Source: Nectonema munidae (lineage: Eukaryota; Nematomorpha; Nectonematoida; Nectonematidae). Taken from it: 64,000 nt of DNA. The translations under genes and the position numbers were made by a program. This document shows, one piece after another, positions 34,635 through 44,800 of this stretch (positions are counted from its first letter, which is position 1; every line of letters begins with the position of its first letter). The notes under the pieces are model-generated. The model was not told the DNA's origin. It saw only the letters and a list, made by a program, of their open reading frames with translations, and did not search any database. The DNA lies in the NCBI GenBank assembly GCA_030549495.1, contig JAUIRK010000142.1, positions 942,001 to 1,006,000 of the forward strand. The letters run 5' to 3'.

Positions 34635-34707
34635 TCAAATCAACAATTTGGACAAATGGAGAAAAATTAAAAAAAAATGGATCCGTCAAAATTACCCTAT
34701 TGGGCGT

Positions 34708-35081
34708 ACCATATTTTTTTTCCTTTGAAAAAAGTGTCTTTTGACAAAACTAGCAAAGATTTCTTTACTTTGCTAAATTCTCTTTGCTAGTTCTATTCCT
34801 TTATATCAATAAAAGCTTTTTTAAAAAAAAGTTTTTTTTTAAAGTTTTTAAACCTTTTTATTTCAATTTTTTCTATTTAATCACCCTGAACGATCTTGAA
34901 AAATGTACTTTATTGTTTTAAAACTGAAAGATATATAAAATGTAAAATTTTAAAGAGTTTTATCTATTGTTATATTTCATGCTCTAAAGTAGCCTTTCCG
35001 GCATTTTACATCTCTTTTTGCTATTGCTTTCATTTTCGCTATCATACCGCTAATATTATTATTATAACAATAATTTTAACA
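34708..35081. other. AT-rich, no recognised gene
   Basis: Sequence between the piggyBac right end and the next element. Contains long T- and A-runs. Nothing supported. Confidence 0.4.
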
Positions 35082-35089
35082 CTCTAGAC

Positions 35090-35520
35090 GAGTGGTTCCC
35101 AACCTTTTTTAGTTTGCGGCACCCTTGGCAAGCCCTTTAAAAATTCCTGGCACACTTTGAGGAAAAACTTATTTAAAATTTCCATAGTTTTTTTATTTCT
35201 ACATCTGCATTGATGCCTTATACAGAGATCATATAAAAAAATTTATACTGATCCTGCTATCACAGAAAATATAATAATACAAATATGTAATGTTAAGTTT
35301 TAAAGTAGTTGCACAATTTATTCAAGTAATTACAGTGTAACACTATGATATAAGACATAACACACAAATAACAAATAGACCAGAGTGAATCATGCGTGTG
35401 TACTTAGTGTGAAACTTGCGATTGATGCTTTGAACACAATCTCTTGATATCAGGTCTTATTGTTCATAATTTTGGCGGCACCCTTAAAAAATCTTACGGC
35501 ACACCGGTTGGTAATCACTG
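35090..35520. mobile_element. Non-autonomous hAT element
   Basis: A perfect 8-bp target duplication CTCTAGAC at 35082-35089 and 35521-35528. The inverted ends are hAT-like: left GAGTGGTTCCCAACCTTTTT, right (inward) CAGTGATTACCAACCGGTGT. Next to each is a GGCACCC/GGCACAC motif. 431 bp, no reading frame of note. Confidence 0.85.
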
Positions 35521-35528
35521 CTCTAGAC

Positions 35529-36940
35529 AATGAGATTTAAATAATCTGACAGTGGGTGAAGCATTCAAAGATCACAACCTATTCCTTTTCGAAGGTTAGC
35601 TAAAAACGGGCGAGTAAATTATACCTACTGAAATGCGTCAATAAGCAAGGACTTAGATCATAAATTAAGAATGGCTGTGCGATATTCCCATTCCTTTATT
35701 ACAACATTGATGATTACGTTTTAAATTTTTAAAACTTTAGCGAATTTTTGTTCAAATGAGTTTTTGTGGTACTCATTAAATCAAGAAAAATAAACATCTT
35801 AAAGTGTTTATATCAAGGGTTGCGGTATCTTAGCTAAAATATCGTATTCTCACTTAAAATACGCTCCTTTATAAACAAACAAGTTGCTTAGGATTCATGC
35901 CTCAAATCAGGCCAAAAATTTACCCTCTAGATCTCTTGCAAATTTTTTTGCAAGAAATAAGATTTTGATAATCTACTATAGTTATAAAATTTTTATATTT
36001 TAATAAGAAAATAATGCTAAACAACTTGGGACCTAAAAAGCACCTTCATCCCTTCTTCAACGTGAGGCCTGATCCAGAAAATGGAGTTGATTATGAAAGA
36101 GGTGTAGTTAAAAATATCTGACTCCAAATGCTTAAATATTTAATCGAATATTTGAAACCAATTCTTACTCCTTGCATCGACCGAAGAAGGCTTACTCCAT
36201 CATATGCTCACAAAAAGTCATTTTTCCATTTTTTTTCTTAACCCTTTGTAGACAACTGTAACACGGATGTTCAAAGAAATATGAACTGTCTGTTAAAAAT
36301 TCTCGGAACAAGAAGGCACAGAATTGGCATTGAAAATTCCGGTACTTATATTAGATACGGACTCCGATTCCACAAGCCCTGATTATATCATTTTGTAAAA
36401 CAAATGTCCAAATGTGCCAACGGATCATTTTTTGTCATTACGTGGAAGGATGAGAAGGATAAAGAATTTGAGGAAACTCGTGTCTTATATACTCACTATT
36501 GCAATCACCATTCTACCGCTGATTTTGGCTATTCATATTTAGTTCGTCAATTTGTATAACAGTTGATTGACAAGTGCTCACCCAATTTTTTAATGGGTCT
36601 CCAAAAGAATTAGCAAACTAATTTTTGTAAATTTACACAAATCTCAACCTCCTATAGTCTTTTATACAGATGGCGGAGATGAAAGAAATATAGAGCAGGG
36701 AGGACGCATATCTTTAAAAGTATTGAGAGGAGCATACTTTTTTTTATATAATTTTTGAAATAGATTTTAAATCACTTAAAAAAATTAACGAAGTAAAACA
36801 ATAATGATGATTAGAAAAAAGATTTTAGTGCATGTTTTGCTTTTAGAATCGTGGTATTTTCATTTTTCTCATAAATCATGTATCTCAATGCTAATTCATG
36901 ATGAGTGTTCTATGGATATTTTTGATCGCTTTCCTTCGAG
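35529..36940. other. Upstream region of the P5B ATPase, no recognised gene
   Basis: AT-rich. A short frame at about 36014-36121 (MLNNLGPKKHLHPFFNVRPD...) has no known relative. The start of a 125-codon frame at 36804 overlaps the ATPase in another frame and is a shadow. I see no clear TATA box near the ATPase start. Confidence 0.35.
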
Positions 36941-39900
36941 ATGCATAAAAAATTTGTCAAAATCAATCCCGCATTCCCCCCTCAAAGTGACTCCAATGAC
37001 TCATTTAGCATTTTCAACGATGACACAATCCTTTTCTTCATGCTGTATAGAAGGAGTCGAGTTAGAGCGTTTTTCTTCCATACTCTCTCCCTCTTCTCAT
37101 TCTTCAGCGTGTACCTTCTGTGTCATTGGAGGCCGCACTGGAAGGTGTATCTCACATGTGTTGCTACTGACAGCATCCTGAGTTGTACCCACGTGCTCTT
37201 GAAGGAGAAGTCCGTTTGCAGATCAGCAAAACAAAATAACCCCTGCCAATTCCATGTAGCGAAGTTGGAACGAAAAACGCTTTTACTCTCCAAAGCTCTG
37301 CTCCAAAAAGCATCGCACTTTTTCACTTTGAATGATCGTCTTCATAAAGAAGGGACTTCATCTTCTGAGCAAGGCCAGCATGTTTTTTTGTACTTTGACT
37401 TTCGTTTCGTGAGATTTAATTGGAACAGAGATTTGGATAATTTTGAAGTTTTAACGGGCCTGGATGCCTTCACTCGGTTCAAAAGTGTGAATGAAGTTTA
37501 TGCGCAAATGTCGGAAGGCGTGTCAACACTTCTTTCCGCCGAACGACTCAAAATATTCTCTCAAAACTGTCTGGACATTCCGATCAAATCTTATTCCAAA
37601 CTGATCTTCAGCGAAGTCCTAAATCCCTTTTATATATTCCAAGTCTTCGGGATCGTTTTGTGGATGTGCGACTCCTACGTCTTGTATGCCTCTTTCATCT
37701 TGATCTCAAGCGTGTTCTCCATCGTTCTCAGTGTGTACGAAGCGCGCATTCAAAGCCTCAAACTTCATCGAATGGTGAAAGCCAACACCACTCACCACAT
37801 CAGTGCTTTTCGAAGCAGCTTCAAACAAGACGACTCCGAAGAAAGCTTTTCTTGGCAACGAGTTGAATGCGCAATCCTCGTTCCAGGCGATCTTGTTCAA
37901 ATCCCAGAAGTGAAGTCTTCTTTCAACTGTGACATAGTTCTTCTTTCTGGAAGTTGTGTTGTGAACGAATCAATGCTGACGGGAGAGAGTGTTGCTACTT
38001 CCAAAGTAGCGCTGAATCACGACGCTTCTAGCGAGATAGAATCTTCTGCACCTTTGGATATTTATTCTCGACACAGCAACAGCGTCATTTTCAGTGGAAC
38101 CAGCATCATCCAAACGAAGTTGCCCTCGTACGAAACTGCTGCCATCGGGCTTGTTGCGCGCACCGGCTTCAGTAGTTGTAAGGGCAGACTCCTTCAGTCA
38201 ATCATCCATCCAACGCCTGTCCCCTCTTCCTTTCACTCTCAGTCCATGCTCTTCATAGGACTCCTGGCTTTCGTGTCTTTGCTAGGTCTGATCTACAGCG
38301 CTTTCGTTCAGTACAAATTCAAGGCTTCTCTCTCCCGCATTCTCTTGCGTTCGCTGGACATCGTGACGATCGTGGTTCCTCCCGCGCTCCCCTCCGCCAT
38401 GACATTAGTCAGTCTCTATGCGCAGCATCGTCTACGTGCAGCTTCCATCTTCTGCACGAATCCCGCACGCATCATTCAAGCTGGGACCGTGAACTTTTGC
38501 TGCTTCGACAAAACAGGTACACTGACACATGATGAGGTTTCTCTCGCTTCAATTGTTCCGATTTGTTCTAAAAACAGTTCATCGCATTTCGCTTCCGAAG
38601 TCTCTTCCTTTGGCAATGCGGAGGTTGCGTCTTCTGTCTTTGATCACATCAAACTCGCGATGTCTTCATGCCATTCCCTGAACGTCATAAACGGGGAGAC
38701 GTTAGGCGATCCCCTAGATGTAAAAATGTTTCAATTTTCAGGCTCCACCTTACAAGACAGTCTGCCTGATGACCTACACTCCAAAACAGTCAAGAGTGGG
38801 AGCGTGGAAATCGCCATCATAAAGGAATTCCCATTTTCGTCGAACCTCAAGCGAATGGGCGTCATCATTCGCTGCCTGCATAAGCGCCATTTTGAGTTTT
38901 ATCTAAAAGGCGCCCCTGAAAAAATAGTTGAGTTTTGTGAAGAGGCATCCATTCCCCAAAACTTCAATGAAAAGTTGCACTCGTATGCGAGCCAAGGGTT
39001 TCGTGTTTTAGCTGTTGCTAGAAAGGACTTCAAAAGTAGCATCACTTGGCACCACATCCAAAAGTTGGGCAGGCACGTTGCTGAAAAGGATCTGAGTTTG
39101 CTCTCTCTCCTCATCTTCAAAAACGAGTTGAAAGAGAATACCATTTCCGTCATAAGAGAATTGAAATCCGCTGATCTGCCTTGCGTCATGATCACCGGAG
39201 ACAACTTGTCCACCGCCATCAGCGTTGCTTTCAACTGCGGAATTCTTGATTCCACGCACCATCTCTTCCAAATACATGCCATTCCTCTTCCCAATGCTTC
39301 TTGCGCAGACGTTGAGAAAAATTTGCTCTGCACTTCTTTTGGCTTTGAAGGGAGACATCTTGATAATGAAAGTATTCACCCTGCTGCTTTCTCATTCACC
39401 CATCACTACCGAACTTTCGTTGAAAGCCAGAACCAACTTTCATATGTGATTGATGGAAAAACGCTGAATTTCCTCAATGCAGCAGTGAGTGAAGGAATTT
39501 TGCCCAAAGCCTGTCTGATCCACGTTCTCTCTCGAGCAAAAGTATTTGCCAGAGTCTCAGCCGCTCAAAAATGCGAAATCGTAAAAATGCTTCAGGAAGA
39601 GATGAAGTTCTCGGTGAGCATGTGTGGGGACGGCGCAAATGACGCGTCTGCCCTCAAGGCCTCTTATTGCGGTGTCTCTCTGTCCAAGGGTGAGGCGACC
39701 CTGGCCTCTTGCTTCACCTCCTCCAAGGCTGTGAATATTGCGTGTGTGTCTGCCATCATCAAGGAAGGGCGATGCTGCCTCACCCTCTCCCTCGCTGTCT
39801 TCAAGTTTATGGTGCTGTACAGCCTAATCCAGTTCTCTTCCATTCTGATTCTCTACTCCTTTGATATGATTTTGTCGGACATCCAGTACTTGTACATCGA

Positions 39901-40498
39901 CATTGTGCTGATAACGTGTCTCGTATCCACACTCACCCTGACCAAACCAAGCACTGCCCCCATCTCCGCTGCACCTCCCAAATCCACCGCGCTCTTCTCC
40001 TCTCCCATTTTAGGCTCGATGCTTATGCATGTTCTCATTCAAGTCGCTTTTCAACTTTCTTCTATTTTCCTCTTTCCCAAAAAGTGCAAGAGTATTTTCT
40101 CGCCATTCCCCCTCCCGAAATCCGTGAGTGAGGAAGATGTTGCGTTGGCTTGGCCCGTCACCATCCTTTTCAACGTGTCCTCCTTTCAGTACATCTACGT
40201 TGCTGTCGCTTTTTATCGGGGTGCTCCGCACTGCCAAAGAATTTGCTCAAATCACATCTTTGTCTTCACTGCATCTGCTCTCTTCCTAGTGAATACTCTG
40301 TTAACTTTTTGTCCTTTTGACTTTTTGGCGCGCTTTTTTGAAGTTATGCCTCCTCACGGAACAAATTTTCTTTCATTTCGCGTGTACTCCTTTGTTTTGT
40401 CTATGCTAAATGCTCTTTTTACTCTTTTCTGTGAGGCTCTAGTGGGTGCAATAAAAAATAACAATTATCGTCGACATTACCTTTTTGCAAAATGTTGA
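36941..40498 (+). CDS. ATP13A: P5B-type cation/polyamine-transporting ATPase (ATP13A2/3-like)
   Basis: 1185 residues in one exon, the normal length of ATP13A2/3. P5B pumps use ATP to export polyamines and related cations from late endosomes or lysosomes into the cytosol. Motifs in order: N-terminal YRRSRVRAFFF with a membrane-inserting hydrophobic run (about 35-60); M1-M2 near 228-268; actuator NESMLTGES (345-350); M4 VVPPALP (478-484), where PPALP rather than PPELP marks P5B; phosphorylation site DKTGT at D523; nucleotide site KGAPE (656-660); TGDN (752-755); hinge GDGANDAS (896-903); then six hydrophobic spans to the end. All catalytic residues are present. GC-rich against its flanks. Antisense frames of 123 and 144 codons are shadows. 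AATAAA follows near 40619. Confidence 0.95.
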   Translation: MHKKFVKINPAFPPQSDSNDSFSIFNDDTILFFMLYRRSRVRAFFFHTLSLFSFFSVYLLCHWRPHWKVYLTCVATDSILSCTHVLLKEKSVCRSAKQNNPCQFHVAKLERKTLLLSKALLQKASHFFTLNDRLHKEGTSSSEQGQHVFLYFDFRFVRFNWNRDLDNFEVLTGLDAFTRFKSVNEVYAQMSEGVSTLLSAERLKIFSQNCLDIPIKSYSKLIFSEVLNPFYIFQVFGIVLWMCDSYVLYASFILISSVFSIVLSVYEARIQSLKLHRMVKANTTHHISAFRSSFKQDDSEESFSWQRVECAILVPGDLVQIPEVKSSFNCDIVLLSGSCVVNESMLTGESVATSKVALNHDASSEIESSAPLDIYSRHSNSVIFSGTSIIQTKLPSYETAAIGLVARTGFSSCKGRLLQSIIHPTPVPSSFHSQSMLFIGLLAFVSLLGLIYSAFVQYKFKASLSRILLRSLDIVTIVVPPALPSAMTLVSLYAQHRLRAASIFCTNPARIIQAGTVNFCCFDKTGTLTHDEVSLASIVPICSKNSSSHFASEVSSFGNAEVASSVFDHIKLAMSSCHSLNVINGETLGDPLDVKMFQFSGSTLQDSLPDDLHSKTVKSGSVEIAIIKEFPFSSNLKRMGVIIRCLHKRHFEFYLKGAPEKIVEFCEEASIPQNFNEKLHSYASQGFRVLAVARKDFKSSITWHHIQKLGRHVAEKDLSLLSLLIFKNELKENTISVIRELKSADLPCVMITGDNLSTAISVAFNCGILDSTHHLFQIHAIPLPNASCADVEKNLLCTSFGFEGRHLDNESIHPAAFSFTHHYRTFVESQNQLSYVIDGKTLNFLNAAVSEGILPKACLIHVLSRAKVFARVSAAQKCEIVKMLQEEMKFSVSMCGDGANDASALKASYCGVSLSKGEATLASCFTSSKAVNIACVSAIIKEGRCCLTLSLAVFKFMVLYSLIQFSSILILYSFDMILSDIQYLYIDIVLITCLVSTLTLTKPSTAPISAAPPKSTALFSSPILGSMLMHVLIQVAFQLSSIFLFPKKCKSIFSPFPLPKSVSEEDVALAWPVTILFNVSSFQYIYVAVAFYRGAPHCQRICSNHIFVFTASALFLVNTLLTFCPFDFLARFFEVMPPHGTNFLSFRVYSFVLSMLNALFTLFCEALVGAIKNNNYRRHYLFAKC

Positions 40499-41267
40499 TT
40501 TGTTTTACGTTAATAATATTTTTATTGCACACTGCGAATAACAAAAGCAGTGGTATTCCGAAAGCTTTTAAAGTTTTAATTTTACTAGTGTATTTATAAT
40601 ATATACATATGAAAATCAAAATAAATTTTTTTCAATATTTTTGTTCTAAAATGTGATTTTTTGATATGTACCAATTATATATTTTTTTAAAATACAGTAA
40701 GTAATTCAACTTAAAATGTGTTAAATGGCGTTAGTCTCAACAAATTATTTGTCCCTTTTTTATTTTGATGATAACAATAATCCTATGCTTATGAATCACA
40801 ATCCCTGATTCCTGAAAAATAAATGGGTTTACTTTGTCCGAGATTTCAAAGCGATGGGAATCGAAGTCAACTCTTTTAAATGTTTCAAATAATGCCTTAT
40901 TTTTATTCAAAGCTTAAGAAATGAGTGTTTCTTTTTTAAAGTGGGGAAAATTGTTTTGATTTTGTCTTTAACGTTTTTGATGAAAGCGTTGGCCTTTTTA
41001 TGTACAGGAGTTTCTAATGTTAGAGATTTCACTAGGTCTCAAGAAATTATTTCGGGTAGTTGACTAAAAATCTTGGCAGGGTAATGTATTTTTTTTGAAG
41101 TTAGATATCCCTAATCTTATACACGGTACTTAGTTCTGAATTTTTTTATAATTCACATATCTATATTATAATAAGAAAAACGCTGAGATAAAAAGAGTTT
41201 TTGTAAACAAATTGAAGTTTGCTATATGCTTCACACTAGAAATAATATTTTACCTTTTTATATTTGG
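40499..41267. other. 3' flank, no recognised gene
   Basis: Contains a candidate poly(A) signal for the ATPase (AATAAA near 40619). Otherwise AT-rich and empty. Confidence 0.4.
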
Positions 41268-41375
41268 GCGCGCGAGTAAGGTGATACACTGGGCTTCGAT
41301 AACTCAATGTCTTGGGTCCAATTCTGCATTAAGCCCCCTTTCTTTTCGATACAAGACACTATTTGTCTCAAATAT
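41268..41375 (+). mobile_element. tRNA-derived SINE, family 1, copy c (diverged)
   Basis: Plus strand GCGCGAGTAAGG head, CTTCGATAACTCAATGTCTT, box-B-like GGGTCCAATTCTGC, then TTTTCGATACAAG of the body. More diverged than the other copies. Confidence 0.5.
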
Positions 41376-42394
41376 TCAATTAAACTTGATTACAACTTTT
41401 TATAACTTTTCCAATTACAATCATTGGGTAGATCAATTAACACCTAATAAAATTTATTAAATTATTATAGTCATTTTGAGCGCACAGTAAGGTAAGGAGG
41501 GTATTTTAAATTTTGTAAAGTCTATTTGTTAAAAAGTTGAGTACCGAAAAAGTAATATTCATCAAAGATGTGACAAATTCATTCTATTAATTAAGAGCTA
41601 TTATTTGCCGACTTCGATTTATTTTCTTAGGAAAAAATTGAAGATTTTCAAATTTTATATTTTAAAAAATTATAAATCCATTGCTATATCTAGTCTAGCA
41701 TCAAAATATTCAAAAAAGCTGGATCTTGATTCAGACTTCTTTGACATTGTAGTAGGTATACGAGCAAAACACAATTGCTTTGCGCAAATAAGCTAACTTT
41801 TTATTTTTTAAATTTGAAACAGAAGCACATATACTTTTATTTTATACACATGCACGCACACAACAGAAGCGGATTCAAACGAAAACACCCTTTTACCACA
41901 AATAACTTTTTTCCAATATTTGTATTTTTATTATTTTATGCTTTTTCTTGATTATAGTATTATGATATATGTGTTGGTGTTCTTTTTCTGCTTAGTTTTT
42001 AAATAAAGAAAACTATTCTAGGAAATTGACTTAAAGAAGAGTAAAAATTGTGCTTATGAATAATACTTTTTAAAAAGCATCATAAAATTAGATACAACGT
42101 GAATTAAATTTAAATACATAAATTAACACAACCTTTAATATTAAAGTATAAAATCTAAAAAAACAAAAACTCCAAACCTAACTTAGACTGGATTCATTTT
42201 TTCTCTCCTAATCCTACCGCTTTCATTACGAAAACTATAGAACCGCTATTACATACATCCACACACCACCACACATATAGATGCACATAAAAAACAAGGT
42301 TTAGAGGTTACTTGACAGAAATTTGACAGGTGTCATAAAGCAAATAAACGAATGAAATCAATAAATGTGTGAAGCTTCAAATGTGGGTCCCCGG
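41376..42394. other. AT-rich, no recognised gene
   Basis: Open frames here (for example 41605-41796) have no motif. Short CACACA runs near 41845 and 42260. Confidence 0.35.
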
Positions 42395-42540
42395 GGGGGG
42401 GGGGGTGGGGGTGGGGGTGGAGAATTTTTACCATCAAAAAAAACCCACCAATTTTTCAAAAACCTTTTATTTTTAAAAAAATTCTTTTTTTATTTGGTTA
42501 TAAAGCTAAGGTTAAGAGGGGGGGTGGGGGGTTTTTTTTT
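42394..42540 (+). repeat. G-run tract upstream of MRPS10
   Basis: Runs of 13 G, then GTGGGGGTGGGGGTGG at 42394-42420, and another G-rich block at 42515-42535 followed by T-runs. Four or more G-tracts close together could form a G-quadruplex on the plus strand. It lies 170-320 bp upstream of the MRPS10 start. Confidence 0.6.
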
Positions 42541-42711
42541 TTGATTTCTTTTCTTTTTCTTTCCTTTCTTATCTCTTTGTTTGCCTTGAACGAGCAGCGA
42601 TCTGTTCTATTCGTTCATCACTCACTCTTTAATCACTTATCTTTGCTTGTGTAGATATTTAAAGACACTTTTGAACGGTAGCAGCTGCTAGCTCGATATC
42701 TTCACTTGGAA

Positions 42712-43473
42712 ATGTTGACGTTTGGCAGACTCCTCACTTCTGCTCTGAGAAGCACAAGCACAAGCACCTTCAATGTGAATAAGTCATACAACGCTCTCTC
42801 TCGCATTCGGTTCCGCTCGGAAAAACTTGTTCTGCTGTCTTCGTATCCCGTGCATCAGAATACTCAAAGACGCCTCCTTCGTACGCGTGGTGGGGAGGGA
42901 GAGACATCTTCTGCGGGAGAAAGCGGCACTGCTTCTTCCAGCTCTTTGGAAGAGAGTGGGGAAGATGAGCTGTACAGTGAAATCATTCTGCACATGAAAA
43001 GTCCCGAGCGCAAAGTTCTGAACAACTACGTCGCCTTCATCGGCATGACAGCCTCCGAACTCAAAGTCACGGTGAACAAAGTCGTTGCTCCACCGATCTT
43101 GATAAGCAGAAGAACTCTCCTCAAATCCAAGTTCGCTCACAAGGACCATCGCGTGCAATACGAGTACCGCAACTACATTCGTGAAGTCCACTTGGTCAAG
43201 TTGACGGGATCAACGGCCTCCACGATTTTGGAGTACTTGGAGAGGAACCTGCCCGAAGCGGTGTCCTTGCGGGTCGATAAGTGCAGGATTGAGCGAATGC
43301 CCTCGCACATAATCCAAGATATCGAGGAGCGCGAAGTGGTGATCAGTTCAGAGGGGGCGAAGAAAGAAGACGATGTGAATGCGCTACAACTCCTCCTGGA
43401 TAAGGGGATGCAAACTCCACCGCGTTACCTATTTCCGAAGAAGAGAATCATTGAAAAGATGTATACCGATTGA
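42712..43473 (+). CDS. MRPS10: Mitochondrial small-subunit ribosomal protein S10 (uS10m)
   Basis: 253 residues, single exon. I place the start at ATG 42712. The frame is open two codons further up but begins there with TTG. The N-terminus (MLTFGRLLTSALRSTSTS...) is rich in R, S and hydrophobic residues with no acid, as a mitochondrial import signal should be. A serine/glutamate-rich linker (about 65-85) follows. The S10 domain runs from about 85 to 205. Diagnostic stretches: HKDHRVQYEYRN (about 143) and LTGSTASTILEYLERNLPEA (164-183), very close to vertebrate MRPS10. The C-terminal 40 residues go beyond the human protein. An AATAAA lies 20 bp after the stop. The antisense 135-codon frame is a shadow. 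Confidence 0.93.
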   Translation: MLTFGRLLTSALRSTSTSTFNVNKSYNALSRIRFRSEKLVLLSSYPVHQNTQRRLLRTRGGEGETSSAGESGTASSSSLEESGEDELYSEIILHMKSPERKVLNNYVAFIGMTASELKVTVNKVVAPPILISRRTLLKSKFAHKDHRVQYEYRNYIREVHLVKLTGSTASTILEYLERNLPEAVSLRVDKCRIERMPSHIIQDIEEREVVISSEGAKKEDDVNALQLLLDKGMQTPPRYLFPKKRIIEKMYTD

Positions 43474-44372
43474 TTGACATGTCGATACTTGAAATAAAGC
43501 CCTTTCTCTTTATCGCTTCTCTGCGTATATGCAAATAGCATTTAATATACGTTTTAGTAGATAGTGACAGATCTACCTACCATATATGCGTTTATAATAA
43601 AACTTTTTTTTGAAAATTACTAAATTTAGAGTTCTTAATGATGTTGTTAAAATAAAGCTGTTTTCGATAGAACTACAGGCAAGCATGTTACTTACCACCA
43701 CTGGCTGGTATACTATGCTCTAAACCGCTCTGTGAACTTCGAAATTAGATTTCCTAACTTTTTTGTATGACGTAAAAGTTACAACGAACTTTCCTAATTA
43801 AAGGTCTTAATTAATTAAGTTTAGATAAATCCTAATTAGTATTAGTATATAAAAAATAGTGAGTTGGTTTCAATACGATTACCCATCTATGTGCCTATAG
43901 TTGATAGACCACTTTGTGTAGTAAATCTTTCCAGGATTCAAAAGAAAATTGAAAGCTGGGCATGGCAAATTGTAAAAATAAAAGGGTTGATTAATATAAA
44001 ATTTTTATTTGTTCGCATTGCATATACGCATTCGTGATAGTTTGTAAACAAGTTTGATAGTGTATATATATATTGACAAGATGTAGTGACAACGTTCAAA
44101 ATCACATATGTAGTTATTCGGTGTTACCAAACAATCTTATCTTCTGTCTACATCCGGTTTAATATAAAAATGATACGAAATATCTCTTTGTTACGAAAAT
44201 ATTGGTAGAAAGAATTGGTGTTCATAGAGGAAGGAAGATAGAGAAGAGATTTTAAAAGGGACGCATTGTAAATGCTGGTTGGTTGGTTGGATATCAAAGC
44301 ACCTTCATTCGTAAGAATATATGCTTGCATTGTGCTTGAGATGGTTAATCACAGTTTTGTGATTTTGTTTTT
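43474..44372. other. 3' flank of MRPS10, no gene
   Basis: AATAAA at about 43492 fits MRPS10 polyadenylation. The rest is AT-rich with no supported feature. Confidence 0.4.
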
Positions 44373-44458
44373 TTAAGAGTTGGGAGTTTGGGGCATCGAA
44401 CCCATGACCTTCGTAAGATGAGAGGTCCGCCCTAACAACCATTCAGTAAACGGTACAG
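44373..44458 (-). mobile_element. tRNA-like SINE head, family 3
   Basis: Minus strand TGAATGGTTGTTAGGGCGGA, then AAGGTCATGGGTTCGATGCC: A- and B-box-like. A T-run (A-run on the minus strand) follows as tail near 44365. It abuts the family 1 copy at 44459. Confidence 0.45.
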
Positions 44459-44613
44459 TAAAGGTAACGGTACCATAGGGTGTTTTCATCGAGAAGGCAC
44501 AATTGCGCCGCTTGTATTGAACTATGAGAAAAACGGGCTTGATGCGGGATCGAACCCAAGACCTTGAGTTATCGAATCCAGCATCTAACCAACCTTACTC
44601 ACACCCCTATAAA
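44459..44613 (-). mobile_element. tRNA-derived SINE, family 1, copy d
   Basis: Minus strand GGTGTGAGTAAGGTTGGTTA head, GGTCTTGGGTTCGATCCCGC box B, body to ACACCCTATGGTACC. About 90% identical by eye to copy e, 40 bp away in the same orientation. Confidence 0.75.
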
Positions 44614-44650
44614 TAGAATATAAGTAGAAAATGTATAAAGTTTTGATGTG

Positions 44651-44800
44651 GGAAAGGTAAAGGTGCCGTCGGGTGTTTTCATCGAGAAGGCACAATTGCG
44701 CCACTTGTATCGAACTATGAGAAAGTAGGCTTGATGCGGGATCGAACCCAAGACCTTGAGTTATCGAATCCAGCATCTAACCAACACTACTCACGCATAT
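44651..44800 (-). mobile_element. tRNA-derived SINE, family 1, copy e
   Basis: Same structure as copy d: GCGTGAGTAGTGTTGGTTAG head, GGTTCGATCCCGC box B, ATTGTGCCTTCTCGATGAAA body end. The pair is either a tandem duplication or two insertions. The 63-codon frame here is repeat sequence. Confidence 0.75.

Larger units (their letters stand above)
29786..34707 (-). mobile_element. piggyBac transposon split by copy B
   Basis: Candidate inverted ends: left ACGCCTCTTAGGGTCAAAA, right (inward) ACGCCCAATAGGGTAATTTT. Minus-strand transposase pieces: an acidic N-terminus (34072-33839), MSRSRFCEIQRFLRFDLKRN and FIPYEFLAIDE (33549-33334, including the first catalytic D), WLLVDMKTKYLLNGFPYLGK (33261-33046). 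Beyond copy B comes NTKCGVDVLNQM with the third catalytic D (about 30380-30420) and a lysine/cysteine-rich end. The segment holding the second D is missing, so copy B's arrival removed or replaced about 110 codons. Several in-frame stops; inactive. Confidence 0.65.

Noticed and set aside
38899-39379. Antisense open frames of 144 and 123 codons over the P5B ATPase
   Set aside because: They overlap strongly conserved ATPase motifs on the other strand and have no motif of their own; a by-product of GC-richer coding sequence.
36941-40498. P5A (ER) ATPase assignment
   Set aside because: The M4 motif is PPALP, the P5B form, not PPELP.
42706-42711. Start of MRPS10 two codons upstream
   Set aside because: The codon there is TTG; the ATG at 42712 gives the better import signal. 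The same reasoning moves the COG7 start to 53449.
44459-44800. Functional tRNA genes
   Set aside because: Only A- and B-box similarity; arms do not fold into a cloverleaf by eye and the sequences are repeated with SINE bodies.
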